A stretch of DNA of 64,000 bases from JADLDB01 sp040752975. Its GTDB lineage: Bacteria > Myxococcota > Myxococcia > Myxococcales > Myxococcaceae. The stretch's first letter is position 1. The number at the start of each line of letters is the position of its first letter. This document shows positions 42,719 to 52,610 of this stretch, one piece after another. The notes beneath the pieces are model-generated. The model was not told where the DNA came from. It did not search any database and saw only the letters and a list, made by a program, of their open reading frames with translations. The position numbers were made by a program, and so were the translations under genes. The stretch is taken from assembly GCA_040752975.1 (NCBI GenBank), contig JBFMHF010000001.1:62001-126000 (forward strand). The letters run 5' to 3'.

Positions 42719-43441
42719 ATGAGCCAGCGTCTCGGAGTGAACGTCGATCACGTCGCCACCCTGCGCCAGGCGCGCAAAGCGACCTACCCCGATCCGGTGA
42801 CCGCCGCCGGCCTCGCCGAGCTCGCGGGCGCCGAGCAGATCACCATCCACCTCCGGGAAGACCGCCGGCACATCCAGGATCGGGACCTGCGCGTGCTGCG
42901 CGAGACGGTGCAGACGATGCTGAACCTGGAGATGGCCGCCACCCAGGAGATGGTGAAGGTGGCCTACGAGCACAAGCCGGACATGGCCACGCTGGTGCCC
43001 GAGCGCCGCGAGGAGGTCACCACCGAGGGCGGCCTCGACGTCAACGCCCAGAAGGACGTCGTGTCCCGCGTGGTGAAGAACCTGAAGGACGGGGACATGA
43101 TCGTCTCGCTCTTCATCGATCCCGACGTGGATCAGGTGAAGGCCGCGCACAAGGTGAGCGCCGATCGCGTGGAGATCCACACCGGCCGGTACTGCGAGGC
43201 CCGCACCGAGAAGGACAGGCTGCGCGAGCTGGGCCGCATCGTCGACGCCTCCAAGGCCGCGGTGAAGCTGGGGCTGGGCTGCGCCGCCGGCCACGGGCTC
43301 AATTACGACAACGTGCGCGCGATCGCGCGGATCGAGGAGATCGACGAGCTGAACATCGGCCATGCCATCGTCGCGCGCGCCGTGATGGTCGGGTTCGACC
43401 GCGCGGTGCGGGAGATGGTGGAGATCATGAGGAACCCGTGA
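42719..43441 (+). CDS. pdxJ: Pyridoxine 5'-phosphate synthase PdxJ
   Basis: The 240-residue TIM-barrel protein matches PdxJ: N-V-D-H-V-A-T-L-R (8-16), I-H-L-R-E-D-R-R-H-I-Q-D (43-54), L-N-L-E-M-A-A-T near residue 69, and G-L-G-C-A-A-G-H-G-L-N-Y near residue 183. It condenses 1-deoxyxylulose-5-phosphate with 3-amino-2-oxopropyl phosphate to make pyridoxine 5'-phosphate. Normal length. Its end overlaps the nnr start (GTGA). Confidence 0.95.
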   Translation: MSQRLGVNVDHVATLRQARKATYPDPVTAAGLAELAGAEQITIHLREDRRHIQDRDLRVLRETVQTMLNLEMAATQEMVKVAYEHKPDMATLVPERREEVTTEGGLDVNAQKDVVSRVVKNLKDGDMIVSLFIDPDVDQVKAAHKVSADRVEIHTGRYCEARTEKDRLRELGRIVDASKAAVKLGLGCAAGHGLNYDNVRAIARIEEIDELNIGHAIVARAVMVGFDRAVREMVEIMRNP

Positions 43442-44967
43442 AGCGCGCCCTGACCGCGGCCGAGATGCGGGCGGTGGACGCGGCGTCGGCCGAGCACGGC
43501 ATGCCTGCGTCGGTGCTGATGGAGAACGCCGGGCAGGCGCTGGCGAAGGCCGCGCTGGAGCTGGCCGGACCGCAGGGGCGCTTCCTGGTCCTCTGTGGCA
43601 TGGGGAACAACGGCGGCGACGGGCTGGTGGCCGCGCGGGTGCTCCATGCGCTCGGAAAGACGGTCCACGTCGAGCTGATGGGCCTCGCCGAGGCGCTCGA
43701 GGGCGAGCCCGCTCGCAACGCGAAGGCGCTCAAGGCGTCGGGCCTGACGGTGGGACACATCGGCGACGACGTGCCGGTGGGCCCGGGCGACGTGGTGATC
43801 GACGCGCTGCTCGGCACCGGACTCTCCCGCGCGCCGGAAGGGAAGTACGCCGACGCGATCGGCCGCATCTCGGTGTGGCGCGCGTCGGGCGCGAAGGTGG
43901 TGTCGGCGGACCTGCCTTCAGGCCTTCAGAGCGACACCGGTGCGGCGCTCGCGCCCTGCGTGGCGGCGGACACGACGCTGGCCTTCGGCTTCCTCAAGGT
44001 GGGACAGGCGATCGAGCCGGGCGCGAGCCGTTGCGGGCGGATCGAGCTCGTCGACATCGGCATCCCGAAGGCGGCGCACTCCGCGCTGCAGGAGCCGGCG
44101 ATCTACCTCCTGGAAGAGTCTGACGTGCGCGCGCGGATCCCCGAGCGTCGCGCCGACTCGCACAAGGGCACCTTCGGGCACGTGCTCGTCGTCGCGGGCA
44201 GCTGGGGCAAGACCGGCGCGGCGGCGCTGGCGGGGATCGCGGCGCTGCGCGGTGGCGCGGGCCTGGTGACGGTGGCGACCCGGCCCGAGGCGTTGGTGCC
44301 GGTGATGCAGCACGCACCGGAGCTGATGGGCGTGGAGCTGATCAACGATGGGCCGCTCGGGCCCGCGGACTTGAACGCGCTGCTGGACGCGGCCGACGAG
44401 AAGACGGCGGTGGTGTTCGGCCCGGGCATCCCGCGGGGAGAAGAGACAGGGCGGCTCCTGGGCGCTTTCCTCGAGGAGCTGGAGATCCCCTGCGTGCTGG
44501 ACGCCGACGGGCTCAACGCGCTCGAGGGGCAGCTCGACCTGCTCAAGAAGGCGAAGGGCGATCTGCTGCTCACGCCGCACCCGGGAGAGATGGCGCGGCT
44601 GCTCAAGCTCCAGAACTCCGAGGTGCAGCGCGATCGCATCGGCGTGGTGCGGCGGCTGGCGCAGGAGACGCAGGTGGTGGTGGCCCTCAAGGGCGCGCGT
44701 ACCGCCATCGCCCGCGAGGACGGGACGGTCTTCCTCAACCCCACCGGGAATCCCGGCATGGCCTCCGGCGGCACCGGTGACGTGCTGGCCGGGCTGTGCG
44801 GCGCGCTCTTCGCCCAGGGGCTGTCCAGCGAAGACGCGGCGGTGACGGGCTGCTTCGCGCACGGGCTGGCCGGAGATCTCGCGGTGAAGCGGCGGGGCCA
44901 GGCGGGCTTGATGGCGTCCGATCTCCTCGACGGGCTGGGCGAGGTGTGGGTCCGCTGGGGCCGCTGA
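43438..44967 (+). CDS. nnr: Bifunctional NAD(P)H-hydrate epimerase/dehydratase
   Basis: The 509-residue protein repairs hydrated NAD(P)H. The N-terminal epimerase (YjeF_N, about 1-210) has G-N-N-G-G-D-G (58-64). The C-terminal ADP-dependent dehydratase (YjeF_C, about 225-500) has G-S-W-G-K-T-G-A and N-P-G-M-A-S-G-G-T-G-D-V-L-A-G near residue 437. Both domains look intact. GTG 43438 overlaps the pdxJ stop and the stop shares one base with tsaE (TGATG), so the three genes are coupled. Confidence 0.93.
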   Translation: MKRALTAAEMRAVDAASAEHGMPASVLMENAGQALAKAALELAGPQGRFLVLCGMGNNGGDGLVAARVLHALGKTVHVELMGLAEALEGEPARNAKALKASGLTVGHIGDDVPVGPGDVVIDALLGTGLSRAPEGKYADAIGRISVWRASGAKVVSADLPSGLQSDTGAALAPCVAADTTLAFGFLKVGQAIEPGASRCGRIELVDIGIPKAAHSALQEPAIYLLEESDVRARIPERRADSHKGTFGHVLVVAGSWGKTGAAALAGIAALRGGAGLVTVATRPEALVPVMQHAPELMGVELINDGPLGPADLNALLDAADEKTAVVFGPGIPRGEETGRLLGAFLEELEIPCVLDADGLNALEGQLDLLKKAKGDLLLTPHPGEMARLLKLQNSEVQRDRIGVVRRLAQETQVVVALKGARTAIAREDGTVFLNPTGNPGMASGGTGDVLAGLCGALFAQGLSSEDAAVTGCFAHGLAGDLAVKRRGQAGLMASDLLDGLGEVWVRWGR

Positions 44968-45440
44968 TGGAGCGCACGCTCGAGACGGCCTCCCCCGACG
45001 AGACGTTCGCGCTGGGGAAACGGCTCGGTGCAGCGCTTCGACCGCGCGATTTCGTCGGTCTGGCTGGACAGCTCGGTGCAGGCAAGACGCTGTTCGCGCG
45101 GGGCGTGGCCGACGGCGCGGGCGTGCCGCTCGACCTCGTCTCCAGCCCCACGTACTCCATCGTCCAGTCCTACAAGGGGCGCGTCACGCTGCACCACGCC
45201 GATCTCTACCGGCTCACCAGCGAGGACGATCTTTACGCCACCGGTTACTTCGATCTCCTCGAGACCGACGGCGCGTGGCTCGTGGAGTGGATCGATCATG
45301 TGGCCAGCGCCGCGCCCGCCGACGCCCTGCGTGTCAGCCTGGAGGTCCTCGAGCCTGAGCGCCGGCGCCTGAGCGTGACGAGCTCCGGACCCGCGAGCGA
45401 GGCCCTGCTGGTGCGCTGGCTCGGTCAGCCGCGCGCGTAG
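44967..45440 (+). CDS. tsaE: tRNA threonylcarbamoyladenosine ATPase TsaE
   Basis: The 157-residue P-loop protein has G-Q-L-G-A-G-K-T (34-41), S-S-P-T-Y-S-I near residue 59, and H-H-A-D-L-Y-R near residue 76; the later L-V-E-W motif also fits TsaE. It powers t6A37 tRNA modification with TsaB/TsaD. The start ATG shares one base with the nnr stop. Its last 16 bases overlap a convergent gene. Confidence 0.93.
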   Translation: MERTLETASPDETFALGKRLGAALRPRDFVGLAGQLGAGKTLFARGVADGAGVPLDLVSSPTYSIVQSYKGRVTLHHADLYRLTSEDDLYATGYFDLLETDGAWLVEWIDHVASAAPADALRVSLEVLEPERRRLSVTSSGPASEALLVRWLGQPRA

Positions 45441-45766
45441 GGGAAGAGCCTCTTCGCAGGGAAGATCGCGGCGAGGACGAGGGACAGGCCGTACCCGCCT
45501 GCTCCTCCGATGGCGAAGCCGCAGATGCCCATGCCGAAGATGAGGGCGAGGAGCATCGCCGAGGGCACGGAGATCCAGATCATCAGCTGGCGGCGCTTCG
45601 ACTGGCGCTCATCGTCCTCCTTGATCAACTCCACGCGGACGGAGGCGTCGCGCAGATCCATCATCCCGTCTGCGCTGCAGGAGGGGCACTTGTCCTTGCT
45701 GTCACCCCGGGCGCCGCAGTGGATGCAGGCCCATGGCAGGGTGTCGAAGCTCATCAGGGTGGACAC
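45425..45766 (-). CDS. Small zinc-ribbon membrane protein
   Basis: The 113-residue protein has an N-terminal zinc ribbon (Cys14-x2-Cys17 and Cys27-x2-Cys30) and a charged linker, then a hydrophobic hairpin (about 61-81 and 82-103). Function unknown. A later ATG at 45754 is an alternative start. It overlaps tsaE by 16 bases (convergent). Confidence 0.65.
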   Translation of the reverse strand: MSTLMSFDTLPWACIHCGARGDSKDKCPSCSADGMMDLRDASVRVELIKEDDERQSKRRQLMIWISVPSAMLLALIFGMGICGFAIGGAGGYGLSLVLAAIFPAKRLFPYARG

Positions 45767-45807
45767 TGTAACGGAACGCCGCGGGCTGTCGCGGCGTCGA
45801 TGCGCGC

Positions 45808-46512
45808 ATGCTCTCGGTGCTCGCCCTGGTCCTCGCCGCCGATGGAGGCGTCTCCGCTGCGGACTACGACGTGGCCCGTGTCACGCTGGCCACGCGGCGG
45901 GAAGTCCTCGCCCGGCGCTGGGCGCGGCCAGGCCTGCGGAACGAGGCGCGGCGGGAGGCGAGGATGGCGGTGCTGGACTTCGTCGATGCGCAGGCCTTCC
46001 CGGCGTGGGCTGGCACCACCTGGAACTTCTACGGCACGTCGACGACGCCCCGGGAAGGCGCCATCGCCTGCGGGTACTTCGTCAGCACGGTGCTCGAGCA
46101 CGCCGGCTTCCAGGTCGAGCGCGTGAAGCTGGCGCAGCAGGCGTCGGCGTACATCGTCTCCACCATGGCGCGCGGCACGCACGTCGAATGGCTGCGGTAC
46201 CTGAAGCCCGCCGAGGTGGTGGCGCGGGTGCGTGAGCGCTTCGGCGACGGCCTCTTCGTCGTGGGCATGGACTACCATGTCGGCTTCCTGCGCCTCGACG
46301 GGGAGCGCGTCGCCTTCTGTCACTCTTCCTTCCTGGAGCCGGCGGTGGTGGCCTGCGAGGACCCGCAGGTGTCAGCCGGCTTCGCGTCCAACCTCTATGT
46401 GGTGGGCGACGCGCTCAACGACGCCGCCATCGATGATTGGCTGCTCGGCCGAGACATCCTCACCGAGACGCCGCCGAAGGGCAGCCGCCTGGTACCCATC
46501 GAGCAACGGTGA
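45808..46512 (+). CDS. Exported cysteine-peptidase-like protein
   Basis: This 234-residue protein has a short N-terminal hydrophobic signal (M-L-S-V-L-A-L-V-L-A) and a papain/NlpC-like layout: Cys88 in I-A-C-G-Y-F-V-S at the start of a helix and His157 in M-D-Y-H-V-G-F-L. T-T-W-N-F-Y-G-T precedes the Cys. Whether it is an active peptidase or amidase is inference from the Cys/His arrangement. It is divergent from the zinc-ribbon gene and convergent (no gap) with the epoxide-hydrolase-like gene. Confidence 0.6.
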   Translation: MLSVLALVLAADGGVSAADYDVARVTLATRREVLARRWARPGLRNEARREARMAVLDFVDAQAFPAWAGTTWNFYGTSTTPREGAIACGYFVSTVLEHAGFQVERVKLAQQASAYIVSTMARGTHVEWLRYLKPAEVVARVRERFGDGLFVVGMDYHVGFLRLDGERVAFCHSSFLEPAVVACEDPQVSAGFASNLYVVGDALNDAAIDDWLLGRDILTETPPKGSRLVPIEQR

Positions 46513-47394
46513 TCACTTCCGCAGGAAGTCGAGGAGCAGCCGGTTCACCTCGTCCGGCCGCTCCGACTGCACGAAGTGACCGCACTTCTCGATTGGCCTC
46601 ACGTCCAGGTGGCGGACGTAGCGCTCGGTGCCCGGCACCAGCACGTCGTAGTCGAGCGCGTGATCGTCCTTCGCCCAGATCAGCAACGTCTCCACGGTGA
46701 TCGACGGGTAGCGGGGCGCGGAGAACGGCCGGAGGATCCCGTCGCGGATCGAGGCGCGGTACCAGCCCACCATGGCGCTCGCCGCCCCCGGGCGCTGGAT
46801 CGCGTCGCGGAAGGGCCGCAGCTCCTCCTCGGTGAAGTGAGCGCGATCGATCGACGAGCCGCGGAGCTGGCGGACGATCTCCACGGCGTCGTCCTTCGTG
46901 AGCAGCCACTCGGGGATGAAGGGGAGCTGGAAGAAGAACATGTACCAGCTCTTCTTGAGCTGCTTCCAGGATGGGCGTGACAGGAGCCGCTCGCGCATCA
47001 GCGCAGGGTGCGGGCAGTTCAGCACCGCGAGGCGTTCGCAGAACTCCGGCCGCTTCGATGCCAGGTGCCACGCCACCGCGCCTCCCCAATCGTGGCCGAC
47101 GATCTTCACCCGCTTCTCACCGAGCGCGACGATCAGGTTACAGACGTCACCGGCGATGGTGTCGAGATCGTACGGCCCCCGCTTGTCCGTCTCACCGTAG
47201 CCGCGCAGATCCGGCGCCACCACGTGGAAGCCCGCCTCGGCCAGCGCCTTCAACTGGTAGCGCCAGGACCACCAGTTCTCGGGGAAGCCGTGCAGCAGGA
47301 CGACGGTGGGTCCTTCCCCCGCATCGACGTAGTGCATCCGCAGCGTGGGCAGTTCGACGAAGTGGTGCTCGACCTTGAGATCGCTGGGTGTCAC
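46513..47394 (-). CDS. Epoxide hydrolase-like alpha/beta hydrolase
   Basis: The 293-residue protein has the epoxide hydrolase pattern H-G-F-P-E (35-39), nucleophile Asp102 in G-H-D-W-G-G (100-105), a cap with Y-M-F-F-F-Q-L-P near residue 149 and W-Y-R near residue 210, and a late His in K-C-G-H-F near residue 272. Asp nucleophile enzymes open epoxides or dehalogenate; the cap Tyr residues favour epoxide hydrolysis. The start is GTG 47394. It is followed on the same strand by the amidotransferase gene upstream. Confidence 0.78.
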   Translation of the reverse strand: MTPSDLKVEHHFVELPTLRMHYVDAGEGPTVVLLHGFPENWWSWRYQLKALAEAGFHVVAPDLRGYGETDKRGPYDLDTIAGDVCNLIVALGEKRVKIVGHDWGGAVAWHLASKRPEFCERLAVLNCPHPALMRERLLSRPSWKQLKKSWYMFFFQLPFIPEWLLTKDDAVEIVRQLRGSSIDRAHFTEEELRPFRDAIQRPGAASAMVGWYRASIRDGILRPFSAPRYPSITVETLLIWAKDDHALDYDVLVPGTERYVRHLDVRPIEKCGHFVQSERPDEVNRLLLDFLRK

Positions 47395-47440
47395 GGGCGC
47401 CGCACATGCCGCAGCGCGTCGCCCTTGTCCACGCCCGCGT

Positions 47441-48178
47441 TCACTCCCAGGAGGACAGGGGCGTCACCGAGGGCGGGCGAGGGCCTTCGCAGATCACCAG
47501 GTGATCTTCGGGCACCTCGGCCCAGTCCTCCTCCGCCCAGAGGGCCTCGCTGGCGATGAAGCACACGCCGTGGCGGTGCGCCGTGAAGAGCGTGCGCCCG
47601 CGGCGGGTGGCGACGAGGGAGTGGCCGTCTCCGACGAGGAAGTTCATCGCCGAGCGCTTCTCCCCGGGAACGTCGCACACGCGCTCGACCGTGCGCATGA
47701 CGCGCGCGAGGCTCCTCGCCACGTCAGCCGGCGCGGGCGCCTGCACGCCCTCGAGGTAGGTGAGGAAGAGGCCGAAGCAGCGCTCGGAGTCCGTCTCGCC
47801 TTTGAGGGTCGCCCGCCACCTGGGGTGGATCTCCGCTTCCAACGCCTCGCGGCGCTCTTCGAAGTGGCGCAGCGTGCCGTTGTGCATGAAGGCCAACCCG
47901 CGCGCGTAGAAGGGGTGGGTGTTGGCGGGGCTCACCGAGCCGATCGACGCCTTGCGGATGTGCGCCAGCATGCTGCGCGTCTCCACGTCGTCGCCGATGG
48001 CCGAGAAGCGCGGGCACGAGTGCGCCGGGGTGAGGTTGGTCTCGATCACCGCCGTGTCACCGTCGAAGCGGGCGATGCCCCAGCCGTCCTTGTGTTCGTG
48101 CGCCAGGGTGCGCAGGCCCGAGAAGGCCCGGGCGATGCGGACCGGCTCGTGAGCTCGTACGGCGAACATCCTGCACAT
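47441..48178 (-). CDS. Class II glutamine amidotransferase
   Basis: The 245-residue protein starts M-C-R-M-F-A-V, exposing Cys2 as N-terminal nucleophile after Met removal. D-G-W-G-I-A near residue 31, A-H-I-R-K-A-S near residue 72, N-T-H-P-F near residue 85 and H-N-G-T-L near residue 98 complete the Ntn-hydrolase glutaminase domain. It resembles YafJ/DUG3-type stand-alone glutaminase proteins with no synthase domain; the acceptor is unknown. The frame is open upstream to 48796 but only the ATG at 48178 puts Cys at position 2. Confidence 0.85.
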   Translation of the reverse strand: MCRMFAVRAHEPVRIARAFSGLRTLAHEHKDGWGIARFDGDTAVIETNLTPAHSCPRFSAIGDDVETRSMLAHIRKASIGSVSPANTHPFYARGLAFMHNGTLRHFEERREALEAEIHPRWRATLKGETDSERCFGLFLTYLEGVQAPAPADVARSLARVMRTVERVCDVPGEKRSAMNFLVGDGHSLVATRRGRTLFTAHRHGVCFIASEALWAEEDWAEVPEDHLVICEGPRPPSVTPLSSWE

Positions 48179-48258
48179 GACGCGGGCCAATTTACCGCAA
48201 ACCGCGCGGAACCCACTGCCCGGGCCCGGCCCGAGGGGCAGCTTCCTGCCACCCCGTG

Positions 48259-49494
48259 TCAGAAGAGGATCCGGCCCGCCTTCACCACGTGCGCCACGTC
48301 GTTCATCGCGAAGTGGTACGGCAGCGCGCGGTAGCTGTCGGCGTTGAAGATGACCAGGTCCGCGGGACCATCGACCACCAGCCGCCCGAGGGACTCGTCT
48401 CGCAGCGCCAGGCCGCCCACCCGGGTGAAGCCCAGGTACGCTTCCGCCGGAGACAGCCCGTTCTCCACGCACGCCAGGCCCATCGCCAGGAAGACGTTCT
48501 CCGAGTTGGAGGAGCCGGGGTTCACGTTCGTGCACAAGGCCACTGGCACGCCGGCGTCTCGCAGGGCGCGCCCGGGCGCGAAGGGCCGCGCGCGTGCGAA
48601 GAGCGTCGAGGTGGGCGCCAGCACCGCCACCGTCCCCGAGGCTTTCAAGGCGGCGATCCCCTGCGCGGAGATCTGCTCCAGGTGATCCGCAGTCACCGCG
48701 CCCAGCGCCGCCGCGAGCTGCGCGCCCCCGTTCGCCGTCAACTGATCGACGTGCAGACGGGGGAAGAGCCCCTGCGCCTTCGCCGCCTCGAGGCACGCCC
48801 TCGCCTCGTCGTGGGTGAAGGCCGACTGCTCGACGAAGACGTCGCAGAAGCGCGCCAGGCTGGCCTTCGCCACCTTCGGGAGCAGCTCGTCGATCACCTC
48901 GCGCACGTACGCCTCACGCGGCCCCTCGAAGCCGGGGGGAAGGGCGTGCAAGCCCAGCACCGTGGCCACCAGCGACACCGGCTGGCGATCTCCGAGCGCG
49001 CGCACCACCTCGAGCAGCTTGAGCTCGCTCTCCACGGTGAGGCCGTAGCCGCTCTTCACCTCGGCGGTGGTGACGCCGTGCCTCGAGAGGCGCTCGAGGC
49101 GGGGGAGGGCGAGCGCGATCAACTGCTCGGCGGTCGCGTCGCGCGTGGCGCGCACCGTCCGCGCGATGCCACCGCCTGCCTGGGCGATCTCCAGGTACGT
49201 CTTCCCCTGGCAGCGCGCTTCGAACTCCTCGGATCGATCTCCCGCGAAGACGACGTGCGTGTGGCAGTCGACGAAGCCCGGGCCGACGAAGCCGCCCCTG
49301 GCGTCGATCTCCTTCGTGTGGCCGCTCACCGAGCCCTTCGGGGGGTTGGTGCCCAGCCAGGCGATGCGTCCGCCGGAGATCCCCACCGCTCCCTGGCGGA
49401 TCGGCGCCAGTGCGTCCTCTGCCTTCCCACGCCAGTCTCCGTCGCAGGTCAGCACCTCGGAGGTGTTGTGGACGATCAGATCGAAGGGCTCCAT
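48259..49494 (-). CDS. hutI: Imidazolonepropionase HutI
   Basis: The 411-residue amidohydrolase has metal ligands His78 and His80 in D-C-H-T-H, and further H-V-D-Q-L, D-H-L-E and N-V-N-P-G-S-S motifs. It opens imidazolone-5-propionate in histidine breakdown. ATG 49494 is used because upstream codons overlap the preceding lipoprotein gene (stop at 49499). The hutU and lipoprotein genes precede it on the same strand. No hutH lies in the window. Confidence 0.93.
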   Translation of the reverse strand: MEPFDLIVHNTSEVLTCDGDWRGKAEDALAPIRQGAVGISGGRIAWLGTNPPKGSVSGHTKEIDARGGFVGPGFVDCHTHVVFAGDRSEEFEARCQGKTYLEIAQAGGGIARTVRATRDATAEQLIALALPRLERLSRHGVTTAEVKSGYGLTVESELKLLEVVRALGDRQPVSLVATVLGLHALPPGFEGPREAYVREVIDELLPKVAKASLARFCDVFVEQSAFTHDEARACLEAAKAQGLFPRLHVDQLTANGGAQLAAALGAVTADHLEQISAQGIAALKASGTVAVLAPTSTLFARARPFAPGRALRDAGVPVALCTNVNPGSSNSENVFLAMGLACVENGLSPAEAYLGFTRVGGLALRDESLGRLVVDGPADLVIFNADSYRALPYHFAMNDVAHVVKAGRILF

Positions 49495-49498
49495 GCCG

Positions 49499-50211
49499 TC
49501 ACGAGCCTCCCACGCGGACACCCACCAGGGGAACGTTCCAGGCGGGGCCCGCCGGAGAGAGCCACGCCCGCCCCACGCCACCGAAGACCTCCACGCTCTC
49601 GAAGCGGACGATCATCAGGCCACCGAAGAGGATCGACGTGACGTTGGGCCCCAGGGTGTGTTGCACGCTGGCGAAAGGCGCCAGGCCCACGCGAGAGCGA
49701 TCGGTCCCCGCGGCCGAGAGCGTGAGGCTGAAATCGGCCGCGAAGAGGTGACCCGAGCCGCCGATGAAGAGGAAGCCGAAGGAGGTGGCCGCGCGGGCGG
49801 CGAGGGCAGGGGCGATGGAGACTCGCCCCACCTGCCAGCGGTAGGAGAGGCCCGCCGCCAGGCCCAGCGCGGGCAGGGGCAGCCCCCCGAAGAACTCCGC
49901 CTGGACGCCGCCGTGGATTGCGAGCTGCTTCCAGACGACACGCGTGTAGTCGAGCCCATACGCGGCGCCCAACTCCGGAGGCATGGTGCCGTCGATGGAG
50001 GGGTTGAAGACGCCCGCGTTCTCGCTCTCCACCACGGCGGTGATGCGCGGTCCGGTGCGCACGCCGAACTGAAACTCGGAGCTGCGATCGTCCGGGGCCT
50101 CGAGGCGGATGATGGACGGGGCCACCGAAGTGGGCGCGCACGACGCGAGGAGCAGCCCGGCGATGACGGCGACGGCCCTCTCCCTGCGCGCCCCCCGGGG
50201 AGAGGGGAGCT

Positions 50212-50215
<4 letters not shown>
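49499..50215 (-). CDS. Outer-membrane lipoprotein, probable beta-barrel-like
   Basis: This 238-residue protein has an N-terminal basic region and a lipobox L-L-A-S-C (Cys26). The rest is mostly alternating beta segments with Gly-rich turns (e.g. G-V-R-T-G-P-R-I-T, G-L-S-Y-R-W-Q-V-G-R) without cysteines. A barrel or sandwich at the outer membrane is likely. It lies between hutU (ATGA overlap of 4 bases) and hutI (4-base gap), so it is co-expressed with histidine catabolism. No homologue known to me; a role in uptake is speculative. Confidence 0.6.
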
Positions 50216-51873
<1,658 letters not shown>

Positions 51874-51948
51874 GGCGGGGCCTCTTCAGGGGGATCGAGT
51901 CGCGGCCTCTATAGACCACGGCTTCGTCCATCAGGTAGGAGCGGTTGC

Positions 51949-52215
51949 ATGAGTCGTCAGGTCGCATTGGGAGGCGTCATCGGCTTCCTCGTCACGGTCC
52001 TCTTCATGGCTGTCTGCCAGAAGAACGAGCCGGCGCCCCCGTCCCCCGCGGCCACGCAGCGGGTGGACATCCTCGGGCCGGCGCCGCTGGCGCCCCCGCC
52101 TCCGCCGCAGCGCCAGGTGCTGCCGGTGGCGATCCCCATGAAGCAGCCTTCGGCGCCCCTCCCGAGCATCTCGCGTCCGCTGAACCTCGAAGGCCTGGAC
52201 GCCGGGCGACGATGA
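51949..52215 (+). CDS. Small membrane-anchored Pro-rich protein
   Basis: The 88-residue protein has a hydrophobic N-terminal segment (V-A-L-G-G-V-I-G-F-L-V-T-V-L-F) and a Pro/Ala-rich tail. AGGAG lies 7 bases before ATG 51949. Function unknown. Its stop overlaps the next start (ATGA). Confidence 0.6.
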   Translation: MSRQVALGGVIGFLVTVLFMAVCQKNEPAPPSPAATQRVDILGPAPLAPPPPPQRQVLPVAIPMKQPSAPLPSISRPLNLEGLDAGRR

Positions 52216-52610
52216 GGGCGTGGGCCGCCGCCGTCCTCCTGGGCGCGTGCGCCACTCCTCCGACGCCTCCCCCGGAGATCGTCCCCTCGTCTCCCAGCGA
52301 GGCGCTCAGCGACTCACCGGCCCACGCGCTCGGAGACTTCCTCACCGCGGCCGAGCAGGGGCGCTTCGACGAGGTGCACGCTCGGCTCTCCGCGGCGCTG
52401 CGGCAGCGTTATTCGCCTGAGCGCCTGAAGTCCGACTTCGAGGCCGAGCCGCTGGCGAAAGAGCGCCTCGCCCGGGCCCGGAGGGCGTGGAGCGCGCGGG
52501 CGCCCTGGAGGGTGGACGGGGCCGTGGCGTTTCTGCCGCTGGACGACGGACACCGGGTTCGCGCCGTGCAGGAGGACGGCGGCTGGCGGATCGCCGCGCT
52601 GGAGGAGTGA
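52212..52610 (+). CDS. Small lipoprotein
   Basis: This 132-residue protein has lipobox L-L-G-A-C (Cys13), a Pro-rich tether (about 15-35), and a small alpha/beta domain (about 45-130) ending in V-Q-E-D-G-G-W-R-I-A-A-L-E-E. The tail resembles the last strand of an NTF2/lumazine-binding-like fold. Function unknown; translationally coupled to the preceding Pro-rich protein. Confidence 0.6.
   Translation: MRAWAAAVLLGACATPPTPPPEIVPSSPSEALSDSPAHALGDFLTAAEQGRFDEVHARLSAALRQRYSPERLKSDFEAEPLAKERLARARRAWSARAPWRVDGAVAFLPLDDGHRVRAVQEDGGWRIAALEE

Noticed and set aside
48179..48796. Upstream extension of the glutamine amidotransferase frame
   Set aside because: Only the ATG at 48178 places the nucleophile Cys at position 2; the extension overlaps hutI on the same strand.
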